In this document: positions 1 to 8,829 of the stretch, piece after piece
Layout: each line of letters opens with the position of its first letter
Numbering within the stretch: position 1 is the stretch's first letter
Assembly: GCA_025923075.1 (NCBI GenBank)
Contig: JAICGN010000035.1
Coordinates: 1 to 35,896 of the forward strand
From: Chitinophagaceae bacterium
GTDB lineage: Bacteria; Bacteroidota; Bacteroidia; Chitinophagales; Chitinophagaceae
Length of the DNA: 35,896 bases
Reading direction: 5' to 3'
Translations under genes and position numbers: made by a program
The notes under the pieces: generated by a model
Told to the model about the DNA's origin: nothing
Seen by the model: only the letters and a program-made list of their open reading frames with translations
Database searches by the model: none

Positions 1-401
1 GATTGGTAGTTGATATGGATCTAAAATTACCTTTATCATTAAAGATTTTTAATGGTAACCAAAAGACAATTGTCTTTAACACGATAAAGCACGAAGAGAA
101 TGACTATTTGAATTTTTACCAGGTTACAGAAGATGTTAGCCTTGTCCATCAAATCGTGAATGCCTTGTATCAAATGAAAATTCAAAGCGTAATTGTTGAA
201 GGGGGCGCCAAATTATTACAATCCTTTATTGAAGAAGAAATGTGGGATGAGGCAAGGGTAATTAAAAATGACAAATTGATGATTCAGCATGGACTTGCAG
301 CGCCCGAATTACCAGTTAGGGATGCAAAGCAGGAGATGAGAATAGTCGGCGATTGTATCCATACTTATTTTAGAGAAGCAAACAATTTCCGTGTCAAATA
401 G
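1..401 (+). CDS. ribD: RibD, C-terminal reductase domain (5' end outside window)
   Basis: This is the last ~132 residues of the bifunctional riboflavin enzyme: pyrimidine deaminase plus 5-amino-6-(5-phosphoribosylamino)uracil reductase. Only part of the NADPH-dependent reductase domain is visible. The best marker is the stretch SVIVEGGAKLLQSFI followed by WDEARVI, the substrate/NADPH-site signature near the end of RibD reductase domains. The reading frame is open from the first base, so the gene starts upstream. Its stop (399-401) lies inside the next gene, an 11-base overlap that suggests co-transcription. The deaminase half cannot be assessed here. Confidence 0.9.
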   Translation, partial: LVVDMDLKLPLSLKIFNGNQKTIVFNTIKHEENDYLNFYQVTEDVSLVHQIVNALYQMKIQSVIVEGGAKLLQSFIEEEMWDEARVIKNDKLMIQHGLAAPELPVRDAKQEMRIVGDCIHTYFREANNFRVK

Positions 402-1008
402 CAATTCGAATAAAGATTTTTATCTAACGATTGAAAAGGAATCCTGGGCAGAGTTTAAGGACAGAGGTAGCCGCTTTCTTGCTTATGCTTTTCCTGTTTT
501 ATCGGCTGACGATTTTAAGAAGCGATTAAAAGAAATAAAAGTGGAGCATCCCAAAGCGGCGCATCATTGTTTTGCTTATCGCATCGGCGCTGACGGAAAT
601 AATTTTCGCAGCAGTGATGATGGCGAACCTGCTGGCAGTGCCGGTCGTCCTATCCTTGGACAGATTGATAGCAGAGAGTTAAGCAATACTGCGATCATAG
701 TCATTCGCTATTTCGGGGGCACCTTACTCGGGGTGCCGGGCTTGATCAATGCGTATAAAACTTCGGCATCTTTTGCGCTTCAGCTAAACCCGGTGATTAA
801 GAAGCCAGTAGTGATAAATTACCGGCTGCAATTCAACTACACGATTTTAAACGAGGTAATGCGGATCATTAAAAAGAATGATTGCATAATTTTAAAACAA
901 GAGTTGCAACTATTTTGCATAATGGAAACATCTATTCCCAAACAGAAACTTGAACTGTGTATCCTGCAGCTCAAAAATCTCAAAGGGATGGAATTGTCCG
1001 TTATTTGA
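391..1008 (+). CDS. YigZ/IMPACT family protein (UPF0029)
   Basis: A 205-residue protein of the YigZ/IMPACT family. Visible hallmarks are HHCFAYRIG, the SSDDGEPAGSAGRPIL block and VIRYFGGTLLGVPGL, all in the N-terminal UPF0029 domain (about residues 20-130). The remaining ~75 residues match the expected C-terminal DUF1949-like domain. Eukaryotic IMPACT proteins bind the Gcn1 translation-control factor. The bacterial role is not settled, although a link to translation or RNA is often proposed. The start is a GTG at 391 that overlaps the ribD stop by 11 bases, and no in-frame ATG lies close by. Length fits the family (about 200 residues). Confidence 0.9.
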   Translation: MSNSNSNKDFYLTIEKESWAEFKDRGSRFLAYAFPVLSADDFKKRLKEIKVEHPKAAHHCFAYRIGADGNNFRSSDDGEPAGSAGRPILGQIDSRELSNTAIIVIRYFGGTLLGVPGLINAYKTSASFALQLNPVIKKPVVINYRLQFNYTILNEVMRIIKKNDCIILKQELQLFCIMETSIPKQKLELCILQLKNLKGMELSVI

Positions 1009-1078
1009 AAATTTATTTTTCGTCAGCTTTTTCACCCTGAAAATAATTTATCTTCATCGCCCAAATTAAACTCACGTT

Positions 1079-2989
1079 ATGCTTGCAAAAATCATCTTTG
1101 TAATTACCTTTTTTACAGTAATTGTTCTTCCTTCATCTTCACAGGTTTCAATTATTCCGGAACCGGTTTCTTTAAAACAGAACGAAGGAACGTATGATTT
1201 TAAATCTACGATCGTTATTGGCGGAGAAGTAACGAATGTATCTGTAAAAAAGATTGCTGAGTGGCTGAAAGAAAAGTTATCAGTTACCGGTTTGCCAGTT
1301 ACTATTGCCTCAGCGAATGAAAAGGCTGACATCAATCTATCTTTGAATAAAGCAGCAAATGCAACAATAGGCAAGGAAGGCTACCAGCTTGCAGCTTCTG
1401 CAAGCAATGGTGTTGTTATCACTGCTAATGAACCTGCGGGTTTGTTCTATGGCGTGCAAACCTTCATTCAACTTTTACCAGCAGCTATTGAAAGTAAATC
1501 GGTGGCTAAAAATATTTCGTGGTCGGTGCCTGCTGTTGAGGTCACTGATTACCCACGTTTCGGCTGGCGCGGGTTAATGTTTGACATTTCCCGTCATTTT
1601 TTTAATAAGGAACAGATAAAGCAATACATGAATACGATGGTGAAGTATAAATACAACCTGCTTCATCTCACGTTGGCAAATGATGAAGGTTGGAGAGTTG
1701 AAATAAAAGCATTACCTAAACTTAATTCTGTTGGCTCTTGGAATGTAAAACGAACAGGCACATTTGGGACTTTTATTCCGCCTACAGATGATGAGCCTCG
1801 TGATTATGGTGGTTATTTAACTCATGAGGATGTAAGAGACCTTGTGCAATATGCAAAAGACAGGTTCATAAATATTTTACCAGAGATCGATGTTCCGGGG
1901 CATAGTCTTGCTGCTATTGCTTCGTATCCTGAATTAGTTTGCACACCCGGAAAATATAGAGTTCGTTCAGGCGAAAAAATTATGGAGTGGCCGGCAAATG
2001 CACATTTTTATGGTTTGATAGATAATTCTCTTTGTCCTGCAAATGAAAAAGTGTATGAATTCTTAGATAAGGTGTTTACTGAAGTTGCCCAGTTATTTCC
2101 ATTTGAATACATACACATGGGAGGCGATGAGACAGCGAGGAATTTTTGGGAAAAATCTGATGCAATAAAAGCTTTGATGAAAAGAGAGAACCTGAAAAAT
2201 CTTGATGAAGTCCAAAGCTATTTTGTAAAAAGAGTTGAAAAGATCATCAATTCAAAAGGAAAAAAAATGATCGGCTGGGATGAAATCCTTGACGGAGGTC
2301 TTGCCCCAAATGCAGCGGTCATGAGCTGGCGTGGAATGAAAGGGGGAGTTCAAGCGGCTAAAATGGGACATGAAGTAGTGATGAGTCCAACCACTTATGC
2401 TTATCTGGATTATATGCAGGGAGACGGCATGATCGAACCACCGGTTTATGCCTCGTTACGGTTAAATAAAACTTATGAATTTGAACCAGTACCCGATGGT
2501 GTAGATCCAAAATTTATAAAAGGTGGCCAGGCTAATTTATGGACAGAACAAGTGTATAACATGCGCCATGCAGAGTATATGACGTGGCCCAGAGCTTTTT
2601 CTATTGCTGAAACTGTTTGGTCGCCAAAAGAAAAAAAGAACTGGAACAAGTTTGTTGCAAAAGTAGAGGATCATTTTAAGCGGTTCGATTATGCACAAAC
2701 AAAATATGCACCGAGCATGTATGAACCTGAGTTTAAGTTTACAAAAAATGATAAAAACAGGATCACGGTTGAGATGAAAACAGAAGTTCCAGGCATTTCT
2801 GTTCACTACACATTTGACAACTCTTTTCCGGATAATTTTTATCCTGCTTATTCAAAACCTGTAGAAATTCCTATTGATGCTTCAACGATGAAAGTGGTAA
2901 CTTATCGTGGTGATAAGCAAATGGGAAGGCTGATCGTTTTTCCAATTGCGGAGATGAAGAAGAGGGCAGGAGTAAAGGATAAAATGTAA
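1079..2989 (+). CDS. Secreted beta-N-acetylhexosaminidase, GH20
   Basis: A 636-residue exported glycoside hydrolase that removes terminal beta-linked N-acetylhexosamine, for example from chitin fragments or peptidoglycan-type glycans. The N-terminus (about residues 1-21) is a signal peptide ending in SSSQ. A GH20b-like domain follows (about 25-150), then the (beta/alpha)8 catalytic domain starting at PRFGWRGLMFDISRHF. The catalytic pair is D350-E351 in HMGGDET: the Glu is the general acid/base and the Asp orients the substrate acetamido group. The last ~80 residues form a small beta-rich domain like the C-terminal domain of Bacteroidota hexosaminidases. The gene stands alone, with a near-consensus -7 element (TATCTTCA) at 1049-1056. 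The target glycan cannot be read from the sequence. Confidence 0.93.
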   Translation: MLAKIIFVITFFTVIVLPSSSQVSIIPEPVSLKQNEGTYDFKSTIVIGGEVTNVSVKKIAEWLKEKLSVTGLPVTIASANEKADINLSLNKAANATIGKEGYQLAASASNGVVITANEPAGLFYGVQTFIQLLPAAIESKSVAKNISWSVPAVEVTDYPRFGWRGLMFDISRHFFNKEQIKQYMNTMVKYKYNLLHLTLANDEGWRVEIKALPKLNSVGSWNVKRTGTFGTFIPPTDDEPRDYGGYLTHEDVRDLVQYAKDRFINILPEIDVPGHSLAAIASYPELVCTPGKYRVRSGEKIMEWPANAHFYGLIDNSLCPANEKVYEFLDKVFTEVAQLFPFEYIHMGGDETARNFWEKSDAIKALMKRENLKNLDEVQSYFVKRVEKIINSKGKKMIGWDEILDGGLAPNAAVMSWRGMKGGVQAAKMGHEVVMSPTTYAYLDYMQGDGMIEPPVYASLRLNKTYEFEPVPDGVDPKFIKGGQANLWTEQVYNMRHAEYMTWPRAFSIAETVWSPKEKKNWNKFVAKVEDHFKRFDYAQTKYAPSMYEPEFKFTKNDKNRITVEMKTEVPGISVHYTFDNSFPDNFYPAYSKPVEIPIDASTMKVVTYRGDKQMGRLIVFPIAEMKKRAGVKDKM

Positions 2990-3023
2990 TTACGGATTTA
3001 AGGAAACATTTTTCTTTTTCCCT

Positions 3024-3278
3024 TTATGCTTTTGTTGATCCTCCATGGATATAAGAAATGATTGTTTTGACGGTATAATGAAGTTGAGATTGTTTTCGAA
3101 TAGCATGTCCGGTATTTCCAACAGTATATGCCCAGATTGATTTGTGCGAATAACTTTTTTTCGTTGCACCTTCCACAGGCATTCTAAGTTTTTGTGGTAT
3201 CAGAAAGCCTAAAAGGGTAAGAAATATTAAAAAGAACAGCCATCGAAGAAATTGTTTTATGATCTTACTTCGAAACAT
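3024..3278 (-). CDS. Short membrane-anchored ORF, possible remnant of an M23 peptidase
   Basis: An 84-residue ORF starting 9 bases after the stop of the DUF4407 gene on the same strand. Residues ~10-27 form one hydrophobic helix. They are followed by MPVEGATKKSYSHKS and WAYTVGNTGH. From memory of the family, Bacteroidota M23 peptidases begin with one helix, then a PVxGAT...sFWxYPWGkSxxHKGVDIF block. The resemblance runs up to the first His. After that the zinc-binding HxxxD pattern and the whole catalytic domain are missing, and the other two frames on this strand show no continuation. It may be a decayed peptidase or a short coupled membrane protein. The resemblance is inference. Confidence 0.4.
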   Translation of the reverse strand: MFRSKIIKQFLRWLFFLIFLTLLGFLIPQKLRMPVEGATKKSYSHKSIWAYTVGNTGHAIRKQSQLHYTVKTIISYIHGGSTKA

Positions 3279-3287
3279 AGACTTCTA

Positions 3288-4547
3288 TTATAAGAGATCA
3301 TCTTCCTTGAACTGGTATTGACTTTTGATCTTTCGCATCACTTCATCCATGCTTGCGCGGTGGTCTTCAGGCTTCCATTCCCCTCTTTCCCATTTGTCAA
3401 GTTCTCTGTCAATATTCTTTTGCTGAAGCTGCGTAAGTTTTTGCGCCAATTGATCGCTCATTTCTTTTTGTTTCTCACGATACACCTTTCTCCTCTCAAA
3501 TCTTTCATTCCTGTCTTTTCTTATTTCGCCTTCTTCAATAGCCATATTCAGCAATTCTTCCTTTGCAAGGGCAATGTCATATGGCCCAAGCGGCATCATA
3601 AGTTTTGATAACACGGGTCCGATCTCTATTAAAATGATAAGCATCGAGATCAAAAGGCTTGCCCAGAATACACTGGATTCTTCTGCAGAAAGATCTGCCA
3701 GCGCTTTATTGCGTTCAAGAAAGCCCATGTTTGCAATGGCGGAGGCTTCAAAGCGTTTGCGTTTGTCTTCCATTGAAGCCTTTGCGTTGCCTATTATGCT
3801 ATCCTTGCTTCTCATATTCTGTTCAAGCGACAACAACTCAGGAGCAAATTGGATTCTTGAAAGGTTAAATGCATCCTGTTTCATTCTTGTAATGCTCTCA
3901 ATGCCTCTTTGCATGCTGCCACCGGTGCCATCGGCTTCCTGCAGGTATGAAGTTTGCAAATTGTGCAGCGTGTCCTCGATCGCCAGCTTACGACCGAGGA
4001 GTTGCTGTCTTTCAGTTTCTGCATTCGCTAGTTGGTTCTTATATTCCATGGCTAAAAGACTATCATTAAGCTGGATCTTTTTATGGAGGTTCTCCGTCAT
4101 TTTTACATTGATCTCTTTTTCGAAAATTTTCATCTCCAGCGGTCGTGCAATCACAACACCAATCAACAGTGCTAAAAAAAGACGAGGTATCGCCATCATA
4201 ATTTGTTTGCGACGTGATACACCATATTTCCGCATTGTAGAAACAAGGAACCTGTCAAAATTGAATATGATCAATCCCCAGATGACCGCAAAGCCGATTG
4301 TCCACAACCAATTTCCAAATACGGTATAAATGGCATAGCCCGCAGATAGCGTTGCCAGCACAAACGTAGCAAGCAACACCGCGCCCAGACCAGAATATTT
4401 GCTATGTTCAGATGGAAATTGTTTTAATAATTTTTCGTGTGCCCCTGCACACCACCAGAGAAAATTGTTTTTTTCAACCGGTTTTTTCTTTTCACCAAAC
4501 GAGTCGTAGGTATATAGGCCATCAAGGCCTTCATTAGATTCAGGCAT
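3288..4547 (-). CDS. DUF4407 family membrane protein
   Basis: A 419-residue integral membrane protein with DUF4407 architecture. Near the N-terminus sit the WWCAGAHEKLL segment and two helices (YSGLGAVLL... and WLWTIGFAVIW...), the latter followed by IFNFDRFLVSTM. A third helix ends in IARPLEMKIFEKEI. A long charged coiled-coil (about residues 145-275) probably lies outside the cytoplasm. A fourth helix (SLLISMLIILIEIGPV) and a charged cytoplasmic tail rich in Glu, Lys and Arg close the protein. The family's function is not established. It is followed after 9 bases by the short membrane ORF, so the two are probably co-transcribed. Family assignment is confident; function is not. Confidence 0.85.
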   Translation of the reverse strand: MPESNEGLDGLYTYDSFGEKKKPVEKNNFLWWCAGAHEKLLKQFPSEHSKYSGLGAVLLATFVLATLSAGYAIYTVFGNWLWTIGFAVIWGLIIFNFDRFLVSTMRKYGVSRRKQIMMAIPRLFLALLIGVVIARPLEMKIFEKEINVKMTENLHKKIQLNDSLLAMEYKNQLANAETERQQLLGRKLAIEDTLHNLQTSYLQEADGTGGSMQRGIESITRMKQDAFNLSRIQFAPELLSLEQNMRSKDSIIGNAKASMEDKRKRFEASAIANMGFLERNKALADLSAEESSVFWASLLISMLIILIEIGPVLSKLMMPLGPYDIALAKEELLNMAIEEGEIRKDRNERFERRKVYREKQKEMSDQLAQKLTQLQQKNIDRELDKWERGEWKPEDHRASMDEVMRKIKSQYQFKEDDLL

Positions 4548-4848
4548 AGTGGGTGTTTTTCAGTAAAAAAATTATAAATGAAATGTCCCGGTTAGAAGTT
4601 GAATGATTTCTAAACGCTGATAATTTCTGCTAATTACAATGGGCCTGTTAAGAAAAGGATAAAGAGTTATTCACCGAATATAAGTGCCCTGGTTTGGCCG
4701 CAATTAGTTATCGGGATTGCGACCTATGACCTGTACAGAGCGAGGCGGAGGGTGGCAGCCGATAGCCATCGGCTCTTACGCTGCAATAATTCTATTCAAC
4801 TTTTTTATGAGTAGTCTTTAAAACCGCTAAACTCTTCTTAATTTTAGA
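4548..4848. other. Intergenic region with two hairpins
   Basis: About 300 bases between the divergent DUF4407 and transglutaminase genes, with no convincing ORF. Two perfect inverted repeats stand out: CGCAAT/ATTGCG (4699-4721, 11-base loop) and AGCCGAT-agcc-ATCGGCT (4757-4774, 7-bp stem). The stretch around 4690-4790 is more GC-rich than its surroundings. There is no T-run after either stem, so they are not ordinary terminators. It could be a small structured RNA or an intergenic repeat. No family was recognised. Confidence 0.4.
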
Positions 4849-5877
4849 TTGACCTTAGCAGCCTTGAAAATTATTTTCTGCATATTGTCTCTCATCCCCA
4901 TTTGCTTTTATTCCCAATCAAAGCAGGATAATTTTTATGACATTGACAATAAAATTGAATCGATCGCTTCCGGGAATACAGATACCTTGGCAAAAAAGCT
5001 GGCTGCGCTTGGCAATACGGAGAAGGAAAAGGTAAGAGCCATTTTTCGCTGGATAACACAAAATATTGATTACAACGTAAGACCCATTGGCCGTAGTAAA
5101 AAGACACCGGCGCTTTTTTATGAAGAGCCTGATGATAGTTCTGCTCCATTCCCTTCGTTAAATGAAAGGGTGGCAAGAAAGGTTTTATATAAAGGAGTTG
5201 CTTTTTGCGAAGGCTATTCAAGACTATTTAAAACTTTATGTGATCACGCAGGAATAAAAAGCGAGATCATTTATGGTTATGCGCGAACAAACACCAGCCG
5301 GAAGTTTGGCATTAACCATGCATGGAATGCCGTTTATATTGACAGTACCTGGCATTTACTGGATGTGACATGGGCCAGCGGCGTAGTCAGTTTTGCGAAT
5401 GAATATATCCGGCAATACAACAATTTTTATTTTTTAACTCCTCCTGAAGAATTCATTCGTGATCATTACCCGGAAGATCCGCAATGGACATTGCTTAGTA
5501 ACCCTCCCGTTTATCGTGAATACAGTCAAAGCCCTTTTCGTTATTCAGGCTATGTCAAGGCAGGGATCAATAGTCATTTTCCGGCAAAAGGTGTGATTGA
5601 TGTTGCAGTTGGAGATTCAATTCTTATTGAATTAAAGTCAAAAAGAGAGATTAGAAACTACCTTGTTTCAGAATCACCCGTTTTAGATACTACTAAGGTG
5701 ATAACGCTTCCGCCTAATGCCGGCGGCGAAAAACTTTCTTTCAAACACAATGTAACTACAGTAAACAGTGAATGGCTTTATGTTTTTTGCAATGATGAAC
5801 TTGCAATGCGATACAAACTGAATAAAAAGAGAAGCATAGCTGTAAATGATCGCACTGGTTTTTTAAAGCCTGAATAG
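4849..5877 (+). CDS. Secreted transglutaminase-like cysteine protein
   Basis: A 342-residue exported protein with a transglutaminase-like (kyphoskoliosis peptidase type) core. The hydrophobic N-terminus (about residues 1-22, ending FYSQSK) is a signal peptide. The catalytic triad is visible as C120 (VAFCEGYSRLF), H157 (NHAWNAVYI) and D172 (HLLDVTW), with correct order and spacing. Residues ~240-342 form a beta-rich extension without recognised motifs. The start is a TTG at 4849: an in-frame stop at 4828 closes the frame and no ATG gives an intact signal peptide. A second TTG at 4864 is possible. It is followed after 21 bases by the GntP gene. It could be a protease or protein cross-linker; the substrate is unknown. 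Confidence 0.8.
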   Translation: MTLAALKIIFCILSLIPICFYSQSKQDNFYDIDNKIESIASGNTDTLAKKLAALGNTEKEKVRAIFRWITQNIDYNVRPIGRSKKTPALFYEEPDDSSAPFPSLNERVARKVLYKGVAFCEGYSRLFKTLCDHAGIKSEIIYGYARTNTSRKFGINHAWNAVYIDSTWHLLDVTWASGVVSFANEYIRQYNNFYFLTPPEEFIRDHYPEDPQWTLLSNPPVYREYSQSPFRYSGYVKAGINSHFPAKGVIDVAVGDSILIELKSKREIRNYLVSESPVLDTTKVITLPPNAGGEKLSFKHNVTTVNSEWLYVFCNDELAMRYKLNKKRSIAVNDRTGFLKPE

Positions 5878-5898
5878 CTAATTTTCAAAAAAGTTTTA

Positions 5899-7227
5899 AT
5901 GAATTCATCTTTTCCCCAGTTAATTATTTTTTTACTGGCGGGGATAGTTTCTATTATTCTCCTTACGGTAAAATTCAGGGTACATCCTTTTTTTGCATTG
6001 ATCATTGCTTGCTTTGTTACAGGTCTTGGGGTACAGTTACCGGTTACTGAAATTTTATCATTGATCAAAAAAGGATTTGGAGATGTAATGTCAAAGCTGG
6101 CAATCATTATCGTGTTGGGTACAACGATCGGCGTACTGCTTGAAAAAAACGGAAGCACACAGGTGATGGCAGCTTCGATTTTAAAATTAGTGGGAGAAAA
6201 GAATTCTTCACTTGCTTTGTCTTTTACAGGATTTATCGTAGGGCTTCCTATTTTTTGCGATTCCGGATACATTGTTTTAAACGGCATTAATAAATCACTT
6301 ATAAAACGAACAGGTATTGCGGCTGCTACGATGAGTATTTCATTAGCATCGGGATTGTACGCCGTTCATTGTTTGATACCTCCGCATCCCGGAGCGACTG
6401 CAGCCGCCGGTACGCTGGCTGTTGATTTTGGAAAACTGATCTTGTATGGAATCGTGATTGCCATCCCAGCCATGTTGATAGGTCATTGGTGGGCGGTAGT
6501 TGCCGGTAAAAAAACAACCCCTAATGTTGAAGCCGGTGAAGAGGCGACACAGAAGATTTTAATTGGTCCTAAAATAGTTCCGGCGTTCCTGCCTGTAATA
6601 ATTCCTATTTTGCTGATGGCTTTAAGATCTGTTCTCGTATTTGAAAAGAATCAAACCAGCTTGCTTACCGATGCGATTAATATCGCCGGAGATCCGGCCG
6701 TTGCTCTTGCAGTTGGAGTAGTGCTAGCAATTGTGACCGGGAAAAACTCAAAACACTCTTTGGCTCTTCAATTATCTGCAGCGGTGGAGAAAGCTGGAGG
6801 CATACTCGTAATCATAGGTGCTGGAGGCGCCTTTGGTGCGGTATTGGCTGCTACCAATATTGGCGATCATTTCAGTGAGAAACTTGATCTAGAAATGCTT
6901 GGTATCTTTTTTCCTTTTCTACTAACCAGTCTTATTAAAACAGCACAAGGTTCTTCCACCGTCGCAATTATTACGTCATCATTTATTGTGCTTCCTTTGT
7001 TGCCGATCCTTGGTCTTGAGTCTGAAAATGGAAAAATACTTGCAGTTCTTGCCATGGGTGCTGGTTCTATGATGATATCGCATTCAAATGATGCTTATTT
7101 CTGGGTCATTTCAAAATTTTCAGACATTGATACCCGGACTATGTTGCGAGTTCATTCAGTGGCGTCAATCTTAATGGGACTCGTTACGATGATCGTTATC
7201 TATCTTTTTTCTCTTATCCTATTATAA
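5899..7227 (+). CDS. GntP-family permease, probable glycerate/gluconate transporter
   Basis: A 442-residue, highly hydrophobic inner-membrane protein with about 12-14 predicted helices. It carries the GntP-family loop IPPHPGATAAAG and the helix-rich C-terminus with GAGSMMISHSNDAYFWV. Members of this family are H+ symporters for gluconate and related sugar acids, including D-glycerate. The next gene, only 6 bases downstream, is a glycerate 2-kinase, so glycerate is the most likely substrate (inference from context). Length is normal for the family. Confidence 0.9.
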   Translation: MNSSFPQLIIFLLAGIVSIILLTVKFRVHPFFALIIACFVTGLGVQLPVTEILSLIKKGFGDVMSKLAIIIVLGTTIGVLLEKNGSTQVMAASILKLVGEKNSSLALSFTGFIVGLPIFCDSGYIVLNGINKSLIKRTGIAAATMSISLASGLYAVHCLIPPHPGATAAAGTLAVDFGKLILYGIVIAIPAMLIGHWWAVVAGKKTTPNVEAGEEATQKILIGPKIVPAFLPVIIPILLMALRSVLVFEKNQTSLLTDAINIAGDPAVALAVGVVLAIVTGKNSKHSLALQLSAAVEKAGGILVIIGAGGAFGAVLAATNIGDHFSEKLDLEMLGIFFPFLLTSLIKTAQGSSTVAIITSSFIVLPLLPILGLESENGKILAVLAMGAGSMMISHSNDAYFWVISKFSDIDTRTMLRVHSVASILMGLVTMIVIYLFSLILL

Positions 7228-7233
7228 CCTGTT

Positions 7234-8376
7234 ATGCATATACTTATCGCTCCAAATGCTTTTAAAAACAGCCTTGATGCTGCACGGGTTGCGGAGGCTA
7301 TCAGCAATGGGTTGCATAAAAGCAAATTGCAATGCACAACTTCATGTTTTCCTGTAGCCGATGGCGGTGATGGCACAGCCGGTTTATTGATCGATTACTT
7401 GAAGGGCGAATGGATCCATACGAATGTGCATGATCCTCTGATGAGAGAAATCAGCTCGTCTTTTGGCTGGATCGAAAGAGAGAAAACAGCCATTATTGAA
7501 TTAGCGGCCGCTTCAGGTTTGCGCTTGCTGAAGCCTGCTGAATATAGCCCATTAACAGCTACAACTACCGGTACGGGTGAATTAATTTTAAAAGCGTTGG
7601 AGAAGAAAGCAATCAGGATCATTCTTTGTGTTGGTGGTAGCGCAACAGTTGATGGCGGCACCGGAATTCTAAAAGCACTTGGTATAAAATTTTATGATGA
7701 AAATCGAAGCGAATTGAATGATCTGCCCGCCGCTTTACCATCACTTGCAGAAATTGATACAACAAATTGCGACCGGAGAATGAAGGACACCCGGATAATT
7801 ATCTTATGCGATGTTGCAAATCCCTTGTTAGGACCGAACGGGGCAGCAACCATGTTTGCGCCGCAAAAAGGAGCCTCTGAAATAGAAGTTGAGTTGCTGG
7901 AAAGTCAGCTTGCAAAATTCAACGATATTGTCCTGTATAAGATGGGTAAGGACATGTCTGCTATTCGGCATGGTGGTGCGGCAGGGGGTGTTGCCGCCGG
8001 CTTGCATACTTTTTTCAATGCGGAACTTGTGAATGGCATTGATTATTTTTTAAAAGCAACTGGTTTTGAAAAAGAGCTGGCAAAAGCAAATATGGTTATT
8101 ACCGGCGAAGGCAGTATTGACTTACAGACCTTACAGGGAAAAGGGCCTTTTGGCGTAGCAAAAAAGGCAAAAGAGCTCTTGTTGCCCGTTATCGGGATGG
8201 CAGGCCGGGTGTCAGCACTTGTTGACAAAACACTTCAGCAATATTTTGATCAGCTCATTTCAATAAATGATAATGAAGCTAATTTGGAAACTGCAATTAA
8301 AAACACCTTCACGAATCTTGAAAAGGCTTCACAGCATTTCGGTGACCTGCTCAGTGATGCGATTGTGCAAAACTAA
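7234..8376 (+). CDS. glxK: Glycerate 2-kinase (GlxK/GarK type)
   Basis: A 380-residue cytoplasmic kinase that phosphorylates glycerate to 2-phosphoglycerate, feeding lower glycolysis. Family motifs in order are IAPNAFKNSL at the N-terminus (the family usually reads APDSFKGSL), VADGGDGTA, GGSATVDGGTGILKALG, GAAGGVAAGL and GEGSIDLQTLQGKGPFGVA. Length matches type 2 glycerate kinases (about 375-385 residues). It starts with ATG 6 bases after the GntP permease stop, which strongly implies co-expression. The usual partner enzyme, tartronate semialdehyde reductase, is not in the window. Confidence 0.93.
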   Translation: MHILIAPNAFKNSLDAARVAEAISNGLHKSKLQCTTSCFPVADGGDGTAGLLIDYLKGEWIHTNVHDPLMREISSSFGWIEREKTAIIELAAASGLRLLKPAEYSPLTATTTGTGELILKALEKKAIRIILCVGGSATVDGGTGILKALGIKFYDENRSELNDLPAALPSLAEIDTTNCDRRMKDTRIIILCDVANPLLGPNGAATMFAPQKGASEIEVELLESQLAKFNDIVLYKMGKDMSAIRHGGAAGGVAAGLHTFFNAELVNGIDYFLKATGFEKELAKANMVITGEGSIDLQTLQGKGPFGVAKKAKELLLPVIGMAGRVSALVDKTLQQYFDQLISINDNEANLETAIKNTFTNLEKASQHFGDLLSDAIVQN

Positions 8377-8496
8377 TTTGAGATTAAAATTAGGAAAGGG
8401 TTGTTCTCACGTCGTACCTTTTATCCCCGCCTGAGCAGGAACCGTAGTAATGATAAATACCGTCCTTGAAAACTATCATTCTTCACATTTTAAAAA

Positions 8497-8504
8497 AGGA
8501 GGTG
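8497..8504 (+). promoter_or_regulatory. Strong Shine-Dalgarno (AAGGAGGTG)
   Basis: The sequence AAAAAAGGAGGTGTT lies directly before the ATG at 8507, close to a perfect complement of the 16S 3' end. Most genes in this window have no such sequence, as is usual in Bacteroidota, so this one stands out. It favours the ATG at 8507 over the in-frame ATG at 8450. The spacing to the ATG is short. Confidence 0.6.
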
Positions 8505-8506
8505 TT

Positions 8507-8812
8507 ATGTTTGTGCGCCTAACTTACTTCGGCTTTAAGCCAGACAAGCTTAAAGAGTTAAAAAAATTTTACAACGACGTTGCTATCCCAACGTTGAAGA
8601 AACAAAAAGGAAATCTTGAGTGCAGACTTCTGGAACCAGTAGATAAGAAAGAAGACTATATTTCCATGACAACATGGGAGAAGAAGGAAGATGCAGATAC
8701 TTATCACAACACTGGTGTCTATAAGAGTCTCGTTGACCAGGTGCGTCCATTTTTTTCGAAAGAGCCTGTGTTAAGAGTTTACGAGGCTGAAGACGTGATG
8801 GAACATGCCTGA
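8507..8812 (+). CDS. Antibiotic biosynthesis monooxygenase (ABM)-fold small protein
   Basis: A 101-residue protein with the ABM/dimeric alpha-beta barrel pattern: an N-terminal strand FVRLTYFGF, a helix KLKELKKFYNDVAIPTLKKQ, the strand pair NLECRLLEP and DYISMTTWEKKEDADTYHN, and a C-terminal strand VLRVYEAED. The W-E pair in the third strand is typical. Such proteins may be quinone or haem monooxygenases, or stress-linked dimers without a known reaction. The specific activity cannot be read. The start at 8507 is chosen for the strong ribosome binding site and the normal domain length. A terminator follows at 8830. It is about 130 bases from glxK and probably a separate unit. Confidence 0.75.
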   Translation: MFVRLTYFGFKPDKLKELKKFYNDVAIPTLKKQKGNLECRLLEPVDKKEDYISMTTWEKKEDADTYHNTGVYKSLVDQVRPFFSKEPVLRVYEAEDVMEHA

Positions 8813-8829
8813 TAGCGGATTTTCACCTT

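Noticed and set aside
4548-4848. tRNA gene in the GC-rich intergenic segment
   Set aside because: No cloverleaf, TTCGA-type T-loop or anticodon stem could be assembled around the hairpins.
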